From contig NC_072467.1 of NCBI RefSeq assembly GCF_027596085.1, forward strand, positions 600,005-664,004: 64,000 nt of DNA, read 5' to 3'. The position numbers and the translations under genes are program-made. Shown here one piece after another: positions 44,495-57,576 of this stretch. This DNA comes from Anoplopoma fimbria. Lineage: Eukaryota; Chordata; Actinopteri; Perciformes; Anoplopomatidae. The stretch's first letter is position 1; each line of letters begins with the position of its first letter. Below the pieces are notes generated by a model. That model was not told the origin of the DNA. It saw nothing but the letters and a program-made list of their open reading frames with translations, and made no database searches.

Positions 44495-44938
44495 CCTCTC
44501 TCTCTCCCTGTGTCTCTATGTCTCTCTCTCTCTCTCTCTCTGTGTGTCTCTATGTCTCTCTCTCTGTGTGTCTCTATGTCTCTCTCTCTCTCCCTGTGTC
44601 TCTATGTCTCTCTCTCTCTCTCTGTCTCTCTCTGTGTCTCTATGTCTCTCTCTCTCTATGTCTCTCTCTCTGTGTGTCTCTATGTCTCTCTCTCTCTCTG
44701 TGTGTCTCTATGTCTCTCTCTCTCTCTCTCTGTGTGTCTCTATGTCTCTCTCTCTCTCTGTCTCTGTGTCTCTCTCTCTCTGTGTCTCTGTCTCTCTCTC
44801 TCTCTCTCTGTGTGTCTCTATGTCTCTCTCTCTCTCCCTGTGTCTCTATGTCTCTCTCTCTCTGTGTCTCTCTATGTCTCTCTCTCTCTCTCTCTCTCTG
44901 TGTGTCTCTATGTCTCTCTCTCTCTCTCTGTGTGTCTC

Positions 44939-44972
<34 letters not shown>
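44495..44972 (+). repeat. Compound CT/GT minisatellite (TCTCTATGTCTCTC...TGTGTG units)
   Basis: About 470 bp of (TC)n blocks punctuated at quasi-regular 25-40 bp intervals by TGTGTGTCTCTATG or CCTGTGTCTCTATG. On the transcript strand it is a GAGA-rich tract about 1 kb upstream of the tle3 start codon. Reading frames of 160-220 codons across it, made of Leu, Ser, Val and Cys only, are artefacts. Confidence 0.9.
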
Positions 44973-44974
<2 letters not shown>

Positions 44975-45192
44975 GAGCGCACCCAGCCGGACTGTCGTGT
45001 CTCGGTTAAACTTCTTTATTCTCCTCCGTGGAATGTGCGCTCTTCTTCTTTATTATTATTTCTTTGCAGCTTCGTTAATTCCCCCAAAAAACAAAAAATG
45101 AAGACGGCAAAAAAAAAAACAGCCCATATATGCTTCCAAAATCTGTCTTCCGACTCGGAGAGGCTGTAGATCCTTTAAACGCGTAACATGGT

Positions 45193-45218
45193 GCTCTCTC
45201 TCTCTCTCTCTCTCTCTC

Positions 45219-45259
<41 letters not shown>

Positions 45260-45294
45260 CTGTCTCTCTCTCTCTCTATGTCTCTCTCTCTCGG
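45193..45294 (+). repeat. (CT)n microsatellite with CTATGT interruptions
   Basis: About 100 bp of TC repeats with ATG and CGC interruptions. Same composition and probably same origin as the larger array at 44495. Confidence 0.85.
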
Positions 45295-45384
45295 TTGCCA
45301 CACACAGGCAGTGGACGCGTCGATCTGTCCAATCAGATCACTCGGAAGGAGTAAGAGCACATCTGCCAATCAGAGAGCGACGGG

Positions 45385-45396
45385 CCCCACGTGGGG
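45385..45396. promoter_or_regulatory. Palindromic E-box CCCCACGTGGGG (copy 1)
   Basis: A perfect 12-bp palindrome around CACGTG, the class-B E-box bound by bHLH factors. It lies 12 bp past the second CCAATCAG box. An identical 12-mer lies 661 bp away at 46046. Confidence 0.5.
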
Positions 45397-45448
45397 TGCA
45401 GCCGTACATGACATCATCCACCGCGGACCCACCATCATCCTGTCCGTC

Positions 45449-45481
<33 letters not shown>
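45449..45481 (+). repeat. (CAA)n microsatellite
   Basis: About ten CAA triplets within the candidate promoter region. Confidence 0.85.
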
Positions 45482-45482
<1 letters not shown>

Positions 45483-45572
45483 TGATGCACCCATGATATC
45501 AGACACACATTCCACATGCGAGCTTCATTAATGTTTTTGTTTTGTTTTTTTTAAACGCCTAAATAAAGTTGA

Positions 45573-45597
45573 TTTTTTTTTTTTTTTTTTTTTTTTT
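45573..45597 (+). repeat. Poly(T) tract of about 25
   Basis: Homopolymer preceded by AATAAAGTTGA and followed by GGGTGAGACC. It could be an old poly(A) tail on the minus strand, but no element body is recognised. Confidence 0.7.
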
Positions 45598-46045
45598 GGG
45601 TGAGACCAACATCCAGCGGGACGGGGGGAGGGGGGTCTGCGCTACCAATACCTGTTTTAAATCGTTTTACACCATATAATGGAAACGGGGGACACACGTG
45701 AGCTTGTTTGTAACTTATAGTTATAAAAGTGTTATAACTATAAGTGTAAAACATCCACAGAAACGACCCGCAGAAGACACGCGTGGTGTTGAACTCCCCC
45801 GCGAACACACACGCAGTGGGCAGGACGATAATGACCAATCGATCGACGATATCCACACAATTAAAAGCCACGGGGGGGGGCCGACTCCACATTCGGGGTC
45901 TTAAATATCTCGTATTTATTGCACAACAACATCCTATCAGCGTCTGTGTGGTAGTTGCACTGCGGGGAGAGGAGAGATGATTGCCTTTGTCTCATATGAA
46001 CATCAGCCGTGTCCTCAACGCCTTGTTCTGAAGGCTCCACTCTCA

Positions 46046-46057
46046 CCCCACGTGGGG
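46046..46057. promoter_or_regulatory. Palindromic E-box CCCCACGTGGGG (copy 2)
   Basis: Identical to the 45385 site. It lies 30 bp from a CCAATGG box at 46087. Further CACGTG cores occur at 45695-45700 and inside the palindrome ACCACGTGGT at 46301-46310. Confidence 0.5.
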
Positions 46058-46310
46058 GACTCCTCTGCGGCTTTAAGGCCTCTCGTCCAATGGCAGCGCG
46101 GCGCACTTACTCGCCGGCTTCCCATTGGCCCGGCGGCGTGGAGCCTGTCATTCACCGAGCGGCGTTGTCAATCAATACCACGCGGGGTCAAGCGCTGACA
46201 AATGCCTGTGCTCCTCGGTCCTCTGCTGTGAATAGAGCCCGGAATGGCTGCTTAATTAGCTTCGAATGGCTTTTCTCTCCAGTTCAAACAATCTGTTACC
46301 ACCACGTGGT

Positions 46311-47780
46311 AATGAGAGCCTCCATTAAACAAAGGAAGAAAGGAAGCATGCAAACAGTTGTAACATTACAACCTGTAGTTTTCCTTCACACATGGGCCTA
46401 TGTAAGGAGCAGACAAAAGGTTCTTGTTTACCTTTTTTATCAGAGAGGCCAATCGAACCTGTTCTTACATTAAACCTAAAAGTGTAATATTAATATGATG
46501 CTGTATGCATGTAGTGCTTCAGCAATCAAACCCCAAAAATAAGACACTGGTCTACTTGTTTTGTTCAAGAATACTTTAATCGGTTGTATGTTATTTGCAG
46601 GCTGTGATAACGAGCCTGTGAAATGAGGAAAAACAACAGCCAGATGCATAAAAAATAGCAGCCTAATTATATTATTACCTGCAGTCTTTTAATATATTAC
46701 ACCCATTCAAAGCTGTCAAATTAGCAACAGGATCTGGAGTCTTTACACATTTATTATTACATGTAATCTTATACAAAACAGAACGTGATTACGGTTGTGT
46801 CGATAAAGCAAATTGAATCACGGTCTGTATGAAGCCAATAAAAGTGACTAAATTACAGCCTTCCATGACTCACACAGAGTTTGTAGCAGTAGCCTTTTGG
46901 GAATGCTAAGGTCATTTTTTTGTCATGTTAAGGTCTGAGATTGCCCAGCAGTGGTCTTACTTGTCATTCTTGTCAGCCACCTTGAGGATGTGGGATAACT
47001 GTGTTATTTCCAAAAGTATGGGGGCAGTCTGTGAGAAACTCAAGCACACACAAGAGCTGGCGGGCTAATCTCAGCCAGGCACCCCCTCATGCTTTTCAAT
47101 AGAGAGTGCTTGGATTAAAGGCAACAAAAGGCCGGGCCAAACCCCAGGGAGAGGGGGGCCCTCCGCCCACTGAGACCCCCACACTGTTTATTTACAAGGA
47201 AACCCCAGCCTCAGTGAAACTCCCACCCTCAGGCATCACACACTGGCCTATTTGCAGAGGTTGCTCTAATTCTTGACAGAGCAGGGATTGTCCTCACTCC
47301 TGCCACTTTGAACTGAGGAGCAACTCGCTTTCCACGTAGCTCACATATAGCACAACAATTACTGCAGGGCCTATTGTCCAAAGGTGGCTATAACTGTCCC
47401 ACTCTGCATTTCTTTCGAAACATTTGTATTTCTCCACCAAGGTACTGTTGAAATCACGGTTTTGCTGCCGCAGAGCAAGGCAAAGATCAACGATATGGTG
47501 GAACTATTTCTGAGATTACACAGTATTGGCTCATTAATGTGACTTGCAGTTAATAAACCACTTTGACGTTTTTTCTCTCGCTCGTGCAGGCTCACTTTCC
47601 TGTTCATGAAGCAGAAAATGAGGGCCTGCAAAGGCTGGGTTTGTGTTCCAGTGACTTCCACTTCAGGGTACTGGCATGCCGTTTACATGGAAATGCACCC
47701 AGTCACAGTGCACGTTCACAAACAAACACACACACATGCTGTTGCAGCCACGTCATTCACAGACAGGAGGCAGAAATTCA

Positions 47781-47867
<87 letters not shown>

Positions 47868-50217
47868 TCCATGCAACAAAGGGGCTACAGTGTGTGGTGG
47901 AAAGATGAATTGCCCTTACTGTATTATCAGGATGACTCATCAGGCAGTAATCAATGTAAACAGGATGAAAGTCCTTATCATAAGAGAAAGACATGAAGAG
48001 TGTCTCAAAACAAAAAGATGAGGTATTTGGCAGGAATCCTGAGCTGTATTTAGGAGGACATAAAGCCACTTCAAATAATATTCATAAGTTCAGGAAAAAC
48101 TAGTTAGTAGTAATAGTTTTCATTTTTCATTTCAGTTGTATAGACATCTTGTTTCATGTAAATAATCCACTTTTTCTCAATTTATTGGCAAAATATTTTA
48201 TAGTTTGAAGGGTTTTCCTTTCCACAACATATTCCAAATTCCTATTGCATGCCACTGTTACAATTCAAAGTTAATTGCATTCCGCCAGTAAGAACACAAC
48301 ACACTAAAATTAGACTCACAGCGAAGGGTCTTGACAATTTTTATTAAAAAAGCCTATGTTCCCTTAGTGCATCTGCCCAGATTATTATATGTCAATATTT
48401 CCCAACACTCTTGATGATGCAAGCTTGAAGTTTTGGAGTGAAATCTTTCACATTCAAATTTGTTAAAAGAAAACATCCTTTGATTTGTAGAAAAACAGCT
48501 CAGTAAGTCCTTTAGCATGCTTACATACATAACGTGATGAAGTAAAGTGCAGAACGTTGTTAACATCCAGAAAGTGGACAGGACAATAAAACTGTCTCGA
48601 GCACTTATTGGCTGTGTTTGTTAATATCCATGTAACAGCCACGTCGGCCTCATCTTTAAATCACAGTTTAGTCATATATAAATCACAGTAAGCGCTCAGG
48701 GTCCATAAAATATCCTGCTGATACAAAGTGAAACTAAAACACAGGAAGCCTCAGAAGCTCCGCTCTGTGTTTACATCAGCGGATACATGAACACCTATCC
48801 CTCCTCATACAGCCTCACGCTCCTACGCAGAGTTGTTGTCTTGCTATGCTGTTATTGTTCTGCGTCCAACATACACAGCAGAGCTGGAGGACCGGCAGTT
48901 ATATTCTTATCCACTTGAATTCAGCAGCATTCTTTCAGAGAGGTGATGGTGGCACACGGTAGCCCTGCTAGACTTAATGTTTCCCTCACACCCTTCACAC
49001 AGCATAATCAAGAATTCAGGGAAATCAGAATTGCTGCAGTGAGAGAGCTCGTTCAACGGACCCTCAGCTCAGGAAATGCATAGCTGCGTCAATTCTGTTT
49101 TGACAACAAACTGCATATTACGGCTATAGTTACAGGCTCACAGCTAGTATGTGCTTTGAATTATTCCACACCAGCCGTCTCCCGGTGGATACAAATGCAA
49201 TGAAAAGATTCAGGAATAAACTGATCTGAGGATCAAGAGGTACCAGTTGATTGAGAAGACCTTGAGCTGCTCAACAAAGATTGTATTACCCTAATCCAGT
49301 TTGCTGAAATGGCTAATGTGATTAAAAACATTCTTAAGGCCTAAATTTAGTTATTGCCAGTTATTACATTCACATGGCAGGGGAATGACTTCACATGACT
49401 CTCTCGAAAAGAAAATGTGTTGTCAAGGTAACAGCCCCATGCAAGAAAAGTGCAATTGCTACTGAGGTCAGAGTCTGAATTGTTTGGCTGAGTGTCTCAT
49501 GAGGGCGAGCATTATTTTCCCGTACATCAAAAAAAGACAATGTAACCGCGTATGGTAGAGAAAAATCTTGAAGGGGAGAGACGTGAAGAAGTTTTGAAGA
49601 GGTCAATGCTGAGGCGAATTCATCGCAGAGTGTAATGAAAGGTAAGCTCTTTAACTAGCTCCATAATGACAAGGTGAGCTGTGTAGCATCTCAGAAATCT
49701 CCTTATGAGACCACAAGCTCCTTTTCTTATATACTGCATTTCACTACTTCTGCCTCACTGAGGAGCATTTCATATTTCCTGGCACACAGTAATATAGCTC
49801 CTCTCCTCTCCTCCATGCCAAATTGACTCCACAAGTGCCCCTATACCTGCCACCTGCACGCCGAAAATGATTCCTTCACCAGCAGCCGGCGTCGCTGCTT
49901 GCTCGGGAGGGGTACTTGATTCCATTATTAAGTTGAAAAAGGAGAGACAGAGCGAGGGGAACGGGAGAAGAAAAAAAAAAGAAGCTTGACTGTGTGGAGA
50001 AGAATAATAGAGGGCTGAGGAAGTTATCAGGGCAGCGGAGAGAGAGAGAGCCTGCCGTCTGACAGCAGATCAGAGAGCTCCTCCAGCTGGAACCCCCCGC
50101 TCATGAGGCCAGCAGTCGACCAGGATGATGAGCTCTGCTGTACGGGACAGGTCAGAGCAGCAGAGCCTGCTGAAGTGTATATCACCTCCACATCTACACC
50201 ACAACACATCCATTCAC
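46311..50217. other. Non-coding stretch, upstream flank
   Basis: Apart from the AC array no repeat family or exon is recognised. Short frames lack family signatures. The sequence at 46860-47320 is moderately GC-rich and repeat-free. Confidence 0.55.
47784..47866 (+). repeat. (AC)n microsatellite
   Basis: About 41 uninterrupted AC units. Confidence 0.95.
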
Positions 50218-51240
50218 CAGCGGCAAAGGAGGAAGTATTTGAATCCTTAACTTAGTCGGTATACAAGTACACCTGCAAAACAGTTTTGAGCTACTTTCTT
50301 GAGTATATGCTACAATAAACTTCTACTCCACTACATTTTCTTTTGACAGCTAAAGTTAGTAACTTTTCATATTAAGAGTTAAGATAAGAAACATTTTATG
50401 AGAATGAAATGTTTTTGTAAATGCTTCTCATGTTTCAGATGTTTGTGAGTTATTAGCAGCTCAACCAAAAAGACATTTCCCCTCTAAACTTCTTACATGG
50501 TTTCATGTAAATAACAGTTTTCAAGGCCCTAAGTAGAGTTATAAAATATTATCTAACTATTCAGTACAAACAATTAAAAAAGGATATTAATTTGTGCATA
50601 ACTTTTATTTTATTTTTTTCCTTCCCCATTTATCATCTCATGGCCTCACAGATTTCTGTTGTGACCTTTTGAAGGGGCCCGACCCCTAGGTTGCGAACCA
50701 CAGGACTTCACCTCGACCAGCTACAACAGTAAAATGTTGCTAATGTATTGATGCATTAGCATTAATAATGTTATGATGTCATATATAGAAAACATATGAT
50801 GCAAGAGCCATTGTACTTTTACTTTTATTATTTTTTTTTCCTTTCTGAAAATAGTTCTGTATCTGTCCTTAAGTAGGCTTTTGTTTGTAGGAAATTAACT
50901 ATAAGAAAATAAATATATGTATGTTGAGGTAAAAGTAAAAGTAAAAATACTCAATGCAGAAAAGGCCTTGTTGAGTGTTATACTTCTATATTATTGGATT
51001 AATACTGCAGATCATAAATCACTGTATTAACATTAAAGCAGCATTTCACTGTTGCAGTTGGTCCATTTTAAAAACTGTTGGGTAGTTGAACTGATAGCAA
51101 AGCATCATATCTAATTAACTGATCATTTGGTTTGTATGTCAAATCTTAATTGGCAAAGTATCACCAGGTGAAAGATAAATGTAGTTGAGTAAAGTATTGT
51201 CCTTGATTAATGTAAATGTACTTAGCTATGTTCCACCACT
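50218..51240 (+). mobile_element. hAT-like non-autonomous element, nearly full length (about 1 kb)
   Basis: The left end is CAGCGGCAAAGGAGGAAGTA..TGAATCCTTAACTT. The right end is GTAAATGTACTTAGCTATG..TTCCACCACT. Internal blocks recognised are CTTCTACTCCACTACATTTT, AAAGCAGCATTTCACTGTTG, ACTGTTGGGTAGTTGAA, TTTGTATGTCAAATCTTAAT and GATAAATGTAGTTGAGTAAA. No transposase reading frame is present. Confidence 0.7.
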
Positions 51241-54200
51241 CTTCACCGTTCAGTAGCCTTCATGTCAGTAAGTTGAATGAGTAGATTATTTACATATGGT
51301 CAGAGTGATTGATCGTATAGGTTTGTTTGGTCCCCTGGATATTGCTTTCAGTGTATTTTGGTTCCCTAAACAAGGACATAAACGGGTTAAAGAATTATGG
51401 AGGCAGAAGCCCTGAGAGAGAAAGCGAGAGCAAATCAACAAATGAATGCCTGTCCTATGAGAGGCTAAGCTTCTTATTTTTCATTTTAAATGAGGATAGA
51501 AATTGACTTCCTTATTAAAACTAATTATTAGCCAGTGCCCTCCAAAAGTCTTCTGCAATCGCCTGGAGCAACCAGGCTATTAGCATAAACACCACCACTG
51601 GCAAGCTTAAAACAAATGGTATATTTAGTCAGTGTTAATGGGATTAAAGTGTGCTGGATTCAGAAGCAGTTCTGCTAACAGTGAGCATCACATCTTCATT
51701 ATGGATGCCCTGACTTCTACATTTCCACTCTCTTTGTTTGCATTTCCTTCCACTCTGCTGCCTCCCGCTCCTCTCAGTTATTCAACAGATTGTGTTCAAT
51801 CTTGATCCCAAAAATCCCAGACAATCATAAATAATAAAGGATTACACCAATCTCTGAAAAGCTGGTGGCTCGCCAGCGGCAATGTGCACACAGAGAAATA
51901 ATTGTTGGCCATCTGTGCACCAGATTGGTAAGAGAAAGGATAAACAAAGAGCCCAGTGTACCTGCTAAAGCTTCCTCCCCTTCCCCCTCTCACTCCCTTT
52001 AGCCAGGGAACATGAAAGGCTTTGATGACGCTCACCCCTGCAGAATCCACTGGCTCGCTCCAACAGATTTTTTGATTAGGGAGGTTTCAGAACCAAAGAC
52101 TGACAAGCCGCGCCTGTCAGGAATCTAACAAGGCTTGGGGTTATCTCTCTATCCGCAGCCAAACAGTGCTGAAACACTGCACAATGCCAGCCAAATAGAG
52201 TAAGGATGGAGGATAATTGACCAGACAAATGGACATATTTACATGTCATATACTACACAGCTCTCCAGAAAAGAAAATGAAGTCATGAAAGCGAACCTTC
52301 TGCGGTCTATAAATCAGTCCTCAGTGGGCTGAGGTTGCATTTACTGACACAATGTTTCTAACACATTGCCAGGACCGAGGTTAGGGATGCGTAAACCTAC
52401 ACTGAACATCACAGATCCTTATTAGGAAAAATTGATCTTGTTGCAAAGATTGTGCAGGGGCCAATCAATGCATTTTGATGCGAGCTGTAAAGTTAAAAGT
52501 GATGTTTTAGATTTATGGGTCAGAGAATAAATCAATATGAGATGGATTTCACATGGGTTCAACCTAGTATTCAATATCCTGATTGACTCCAATTTACTGT
52601 CTTGTGATTAAGTCTCATTTGATATGAACCATCTCATGTACTGTTTGGATAATAACCGCCAAATGTGGGATTTTCGACACGAAACGCACACCACATAACA
52701 GCTGTGAGCTGTTTCCACCTTTTAATGGGAAACTCAAACAAAGGCCTGGGTTTTGAACGCTTTTGCTGCTTCACAGACTGTGCAGGGAGTGAAAAATGAC
52801 CTCACAGTTTCCCATCCATCGCAACTGGAGGACCCTCATTATGGTGTGAGATTTATACATGTATATGCAGAGAGAGAGAGATAGAGATAAATAGTGTGGG
52901 ATTCTGGAGCAAGGAGGAGACAAAAGATAGGGCAGAGTCATAATGAGCTGTGTTTATGTGAAATGTTGCTTGGCCTGTTGACAGCGGTTAATGAAGTTAC
53001 AGTTGGTGTGTGGGGGGGGGGGATCTGCTGGCACTAATTACACTTACTGTCATTAGCAACGTTGGAAAGAGGAGGAACTGCAGCAGGAATGGGAGGAGAA
53101 AACACAGCAGCAGAACACAAACACAAACACACACAGGAGCTATTTGTGACGAGGGGGGATTAGATTTAACTTTATTATACACGGAGCACTCCTGACTTTG
53201 CATTTAAAGTTTATACCCTGAAACAAATCCTCCTAAAAGCTGACTTGCTCAAAAACAGACACTGCTTTCTTTTAAGATAAACAGTATATCTACACGTACA
53301 GGAAAAACACTGTGATATGAGGTATACGATTCAAATATATGTAACAGTCCATGAAGTGCCTAAAGAAATAAAGTCAGCTGAGTTTATATTGAATAGCAGA
53401 TGCAGGAAATATGTTACACCTAACTGAGCCTACAGTGTGGATTGGCTCCTGTAGAAGCCACAGATCTGACATCTGGAAATGTTGCAGTCACCACTGAGCT
53501 GTTAGAAAGTGGGAGAGAGCTCGATTGACTGTCACAAAGTCTGAGTGGAGCTCAGTGTGTGCCATCTTAACCACATCTCCATCGTAGCCTGTAATCCAGC
53601 TCACCACCAAAGCCACCGCTGCTGGCTGCCTGCGTAGACCAAGCCTCGCTGTTTGTTTATGCAGCACGTAGACCCGGCCATTAAAAGTGGGAAGCCTGTC
53701 AAAAATAAAAAGAGACTTTTCATGTTTGAGGGCTGCAATTGTGGCTCTTGTGTGATGTTTTTTCCTCCACACTGACCCCTTGCTTTGAGGTCGGGAAGAC
53801 GCTTAACCCCGGGCTGTGGAGCCAGCTGATTGGTTGGACCAAACACAGTAATTTTGAATGTGGTGGCGTAGTGGGTGCCTCCGGCAGAGGTACTGTGGTT
53901 GCATGCAATGACTATGGCTGTGCAACCAAGGCAGCCTACACATCATTATAATGGCTCCTCAGGCAAAGAAGCCAAAGATCCTTCACAAATGTGCACATCA
54001 TTTCCCTCATTATGTCCTAGTTACCTTTCCTCATGTTGCCCAAACCTCTCAACAAGGCAAAGATTACCATGCAACAAGCTGAGCAAAGGCTACAGATCAT
54101 ACCGATGAAGAAATAAAAGGTATTGCAACATTCTCGTAAATCTGCGTAAATACTTCTGTACAACACGCAACCTCCCCGTATACAGAAGCTGCTTACAAAT

Positions 54201-57200
54201 GGCACAGGCTGTTTAAAATCACTACTCCCAGGTTACAGCCGTTCAAATACTAAAGCGACGCGGTGAGAATGTGGAAATTTGCTATGTAGTTAACTTGCGA
54301 CAGCCACCAATTAGGTTTACGATTCGGGCGCCTTTGGGCCACTGTCGCCAGGCCTCAGTCTCCCTCTGATGTCATTACACAAATCTGCTGCAGCCTGACA
54401 GAGCAACAGGGCTGTAGGACGCAGGGGGAGAAGGGAAGATGGCTCGGCTCCTCTCCTCTGATAGCAGCAGATAAGCCAGCCTTGGGGCCTCTTATCTCAT
54501 CCGTGGATCCTGTGTAAATGTAAGTTTTAGTCTGGCAGATTACATCAGCAGAGCTTTTTTGGGGACAGAGGCCGGCCGCCGGGGGACCGTGATGACTCCC
54601 TTCATGCGACAAATGCATCCCCTCCACCCTTCATGAACTAACAAAGCAGGACCGGAGTGTACTGCGGGAGACATCTCCTCTCAGCCAGTTAAAGTGAGTC
54701 CCCAAAGGAGCCAGAATTAAAACTGTCAACTTCCATTTAGTCCCGAACGTTCACCCCATAGCATTTGTTTTCACTGTCAGCTGCACATTGTGTGCGGTGA
54801 TAGTGATATTAGTGGACAGCATGCCTCACTTTGGATAAACGTCTGTATTGCAGCTGTGTGGAGGTGTGTGTGTCCTGACAGGAGGAGAACTGACCAGCCG
54901 ACGTGGGACAGGCTCCCTGCGGCCCAGGGGCCACAAAGGTGCCATGTGACTGTGAGAAGTTCAATTTAGGATACATAAACACACCCTCCCTGTTTGTCTA
55001 AATGCCTCTCTATCCGTCTACTGTATGTACAGCACATTCCAGCCACAGACAGGCCACATCTGGAGAGCGACCAATGGGAGGCCAACCCCCTTCTTCCCTC
55101 TTCTCTCTTTGCTCCTTGCGTCTGTCATCCCACCCAGAGAGGGGAAGTGGTGAGGTTGGAGTGGTTGGCCAGCCGGGGCCAGCTGTGTGACCACAGACCT
55201 CTGAGTGTGTGTATGTGGGAGGGAGGGAGGGATCCAAAGGCCTTATTACAGACCCGACTACACACTGGCCCTCACAAACAGCTACTTCACAGCCAGCAGC
55301 AGCCACCGAGCAGCGGCAGAAACACTGCAGGATTTGTACTGTGACAGCATGAGAATGTATGCTTGTGTGTTACCATCAATCACACTCAGGCATATCTAGT
55401 ATCTCATGTTTTTTAATGCATACCTGAATGTAGGGCTGGTTCATTTCTACATGAAAAAATAAACGTTAACTTTGCTGTTTCATATACAAAATAAACATAT
55501 TAAGTCGCTCAAATGACAAGCTTAGTTAAGTGATACAGATGTTAAGTAACCCTGGCAGTTTTGGGAGGACTGTGTTGTTACACAGTCTGCTGCCAACTCA
55601 TATCAGCTGAAAGCGACTGTAGCTGGACTGCACCGTCAGCCGGATCACAGGACAGAAGGTCTCAGAGTGATGATGTCACTGTTTTGCCTCGGTCCCCCAG
55701 GGCGGTGATTTATGAGCTAATCTGGGTCCGTCTCTCCAGATTCCAGGTCTTTCTCTCCCCGGGGAGGCGCTAATGGAACAGTGGGATGGAGCCACCATGC
55801 AGCAGAAGTCCTCTCGGCTCAAAGGCCCTGACATCCGTCTCCATGATCACACACGAAAGAAAACAAAAAAAAAAGAAATAGAATATTGTTGACTTCATTT
55901 TGCAGCACACGTACATGTTCACATACAAGCACGCACACACAATCATACAGACCAATGCCCACACACTTGCAAAGAGGCAAATACAGAATAAATTAGGTAG
56001 TGCATATATAACCTTGGCTATTTGCAATTTGTCATGCAGCCCAAGAAAGATAATTGAAGCAACCTCCCAGTATGCAAATAGAATGATAATCAGCCTGCGC
56101 CACTCTAGCAAACACATATGCACACAAAAAAAACAGTTACATTGTTAGCAATTTCTAATAGAGGACACCTATTGACCCATTTTCTCTTGGAAAGCAATTT
56201 GTCCCTCCAAAATAAAACTAATAGGTGGCAAGATGAATGGATTAGAGTGGGCTAGACTGGGTGCACCGTGCCATGAGGCACTAAATCACCAGATTATTAG
56301 TTTTATGAGCCAAGCCCATGAGAGAATAATTGCTAATGTTCCCAGAGTAACCAAGGGAAATAAAGGTAATGGAGCAATTTATAAATTCTGATTGGTATAC
56401 ATAGAGAACTTCCAGCCCATCTCCTTTGTTATTTTACTGCTCTCGATAAAATACGCCCCAAGCCACACAAACACTCGGGCCAGCTATCAAAATCAATACA
56501 ATCACAGAACCGTGGGCGCTGCTTCTGCCCCTTTGTTATTTTTAGTGCAACGCAGCCTGACTTGCAGTTATGAATCTAAATAATGTGGAAAGAAAAAAAC
56601 CCACCAACAACAACAACTTCTATTCCTTAACTTCATTAAGCCTGTCTGAGAGACATACGGGCGATGAGTCAGCCCAGCACACACACATGTGTGTGTATGT
56701 GTTATTGATCACAAAGACAAGCTCTATCTGAGATCATTCACAATTTGACTTCCAGAGGTGTTAAGACAGTTTAACAGTGAGACAGACAGCTGCTGAGGCA
56801 GACAGGTGTCCTGTTTAATCCTCCCAGCTCAGATGAATAACCATCCTTCACTCATCCTGTTTTGTGTAACCACACAACTTTCCATCATACAAACCGAAAT
56901 CCCTAATTTCCACCTCTTCACAGCTCTCTGATGTTTAAATTGCAAGTTACACTAAGTCCAAACGTCGTCTGAAATGTTCTGCAGATGTAAAACCTTCTCA
57001 TGTGGTTCATGAAAGCAGAGATTTATCTGGTTAGAGTGGGCTCATTGCTTTGCGGCCGCAGTCTGCCTGCCTCATATTCAAGTCGAGGTGGGTGGTCCTA
57101 GCATCTTCTCGTCTCCATTTCTCAGGAGGATAAACAGCACGCATCCTGCAACAATCAACTCCTGTTGGAATGTTTAAAACAAACCGCCTAATTATAATTT

Positions 57201-57477
57201 CATTAAAAAAATCTAAAACAAGCTAGCGTGTGTTTTGATCTAGACATGTTCAGCTATGGCCTCTGATGTAATTTGATCCACTGCTGTATTGAATAATGCA
57301 TTGAAGTCGGGGTGAAAACGGATTAAGTGTAGAAAACAATATGGCACTAGGAGGCAGGGTTAGAGTGTCATATCATCTCCCAGCCTGGAGACGCCTGTCT
57401 GTTGGTGCATCTGTGATAGATTTGCTCTGCTGGAGTGTTTGCAGCCGGGCAGAACTGATGTCCTTCCGTATGCAGAC
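51241..57477. other. Non-coding stretch, upstream flank
   Basis: No coding exon, RNA gene or mobile element recognised. A short G11 run lies near 53012. The frames near 53488-53908 and 54994-55344 overlap on both strands without domain resemblance. Confidence 0.55.

Positions 57478-57574
<97 letters not shown>
57478..57574 (+). repeat. (AC)n microsatellite
   Basis: About 48 uninterrupted AC units. Confidence 0.95.

Positions 57575-57576
<2 letters not shown>

Larger units (their letters stand above)
45300..46250 (-). promoter_or_regulatory. Candidate tle3 promoter / CpG-rich region
   Basis: CpG-dense sequence 1.8-2.7 kb upstream of the start codon, unlike the CpG-poor flanks. It holds five CCAAT or ATTGG boxes (45329, 45366, 45835, 46087, 46124), two of them the full NF-Y form CCAATCAG spaced 37 bp apart. 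It also has palindromic CACGTG E-boxes. No TATA box was convincingly placed. The start site could also lie in the smaller CpG-rich patch near 44160-44240. Confidence 0.45.

Noticed and set aside
44457..45169. Reading frames of 160-220 codons made of Leu, Ser, Val, Cys and Met
   Set aside because: They lie entirely in the CT/GT minisatellite and are translations of a tandem repeat in all three frames.
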